From Pseudanabaena sp. (GTDB lineage: Bacteria; Cyanobacteriota; Cyanobacteriia; Pseudanabaenales; Pseudanabaenaceae), in assembly GCA_003249035.1 (NCBI GenBank), contig QBMK01000014.1, positions 62,001 to 126,000 of the forward strand: a stretch of DNA of 64,000 nt. The letters run 5' to 3'. Below, in pieces: positions 63,888 through 64,000 of this stretch. The notes under the pieces were generated by a model, which was not told where the DNA came from, did no database searches, and was given only the letters and a program-made list of their open reading frames with translations. The translations under genes were made by a program, and so were the position numbers. The number at the start of each line of letters is the position of its first letter. Position 1 is the stretch's first letter.

Positions 63888-64000
63888 ATGTTAGCAGTAG
63901 CAGTCTTAGCGGCGGGTAAAGGAACACGCATGAAGTCAGCGTTACCCAAAGTATTACAACCTCTTGGCGGTAAATCATTAGTTGAACGAGTTCTCAATGC
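63888..64000 (+). CDS. glmU: GlmU bifunctional uridylyl/acetyltransferase (start only)
   Basis: Only the first 37 codons are present. [21 protein letters not shown] carries the nucleotidyltransferase loop LxxGxGTRM..PK, then [15 protein letters not shown] as in GlmU. GlmU makes UDP-N-acetylglucosamine for cell-wall synthesis. A strong ribosome-binding site (GAAAGGAG) lies upstream. The aspA-MAPEG-glmU order is tight enough for one operon. Confidence 0.9.
   Translation, partial: MLAVAVLAAGKGTRMKSALPKVLQPLGGKSLVERVLN

Overview
The window is chromosomal DNA of a cyanobacterium. The palindrome GCGATCGC and its core CGATCG recur throughout (HIP1-like bias), and several genes are cyanobacterial or plastid markers: a PcxA/CemA proton-extrusion protein, a CRR6-type NdhI maturation factor, plant-type zeta-carotene desaturase, a CruA/CruP-type flavoprotein, a CYP38-like lumenal cyclophilin, minCDE, and DUF3120 and DUF2949 proteins. 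I cannot name the genus from sequence alone. No tRNA, rRNA or CRISPR array was seen.

Layout. 1-12.8 kb: a partial peptidoglycan-binding protein, rimI, a TauE/SafE permease, clpC, the minC-minD-minE operon, pyrR, trxA, an AmpG-like permease, DUF3120 and a decayed Uma2 gene. 12.8-26.5 kb: pyruvate dehydrogenase E2, pcxA, cyclophilin, phoH, moaD, a hybrid histidine kinase, a DsbA-like lipoprotein, a PMT-type mannosyltransferase, a CbpA-like DnaJ, CRR6 and rpsB. 26.9-36 kb is accessory in character: a ferredoxin-metallo-beta-lactamase fusion, a mazEF toxin-antitoxin pair between two integron-type attC sites, the CruA/CruP-like gene, a RloA/RloB (AbiL-like) ATPase-Toprim pair, an M16 protease and a TPR protein. 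36-44.7 kb: two SIMPL proteins, cobI and cobH, a Tat-exported phosphoesterase, bioD, an FHA-PrsW fusion and an intact Uma2 gene.

44.7-53.5 kb is a guanidine-assimilation regulon. Two guanidine-I (ykkC) riboswitches sit back to back. One leads leftwards into two DUF1989 proteins (CgdA/CgdB-like carboxyguanidine deiminase subunits) and a 1215-residue biotin carboxylase of the urea/guanidine carboxylase family. The other leads rightwards into a NitT/TauT-type ABC importer. Uptake, carboxylation and deimination would yield allophanate; no allophanate hydrolase lies in the window. 53.5-64 kb: a histone-deacetylase-like amidohydrolase, zeta-carotene desaturase, a type III restriction-modification operon (mod, rhuM, frameshifted res), a stump of 5-formyl-THF cyclo-ligase, aspartase, a MAPEG protein and the start of glmU.

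The most unusual feature runs through the whole window: about 25 intergenic perfect or near-perfect palindromes, most closing on a three-base loop clamped by GC on each side. Several fall into families with shared ends, two with identical ends but unrelated palindromic cores, four copies of a two-hairpin element with compensatory base changes, and one of those carrying a nested 46-bp insertion with an 8-bp target duplication. They look like small mobile hairpin elements, some perhaps serving as terminators.
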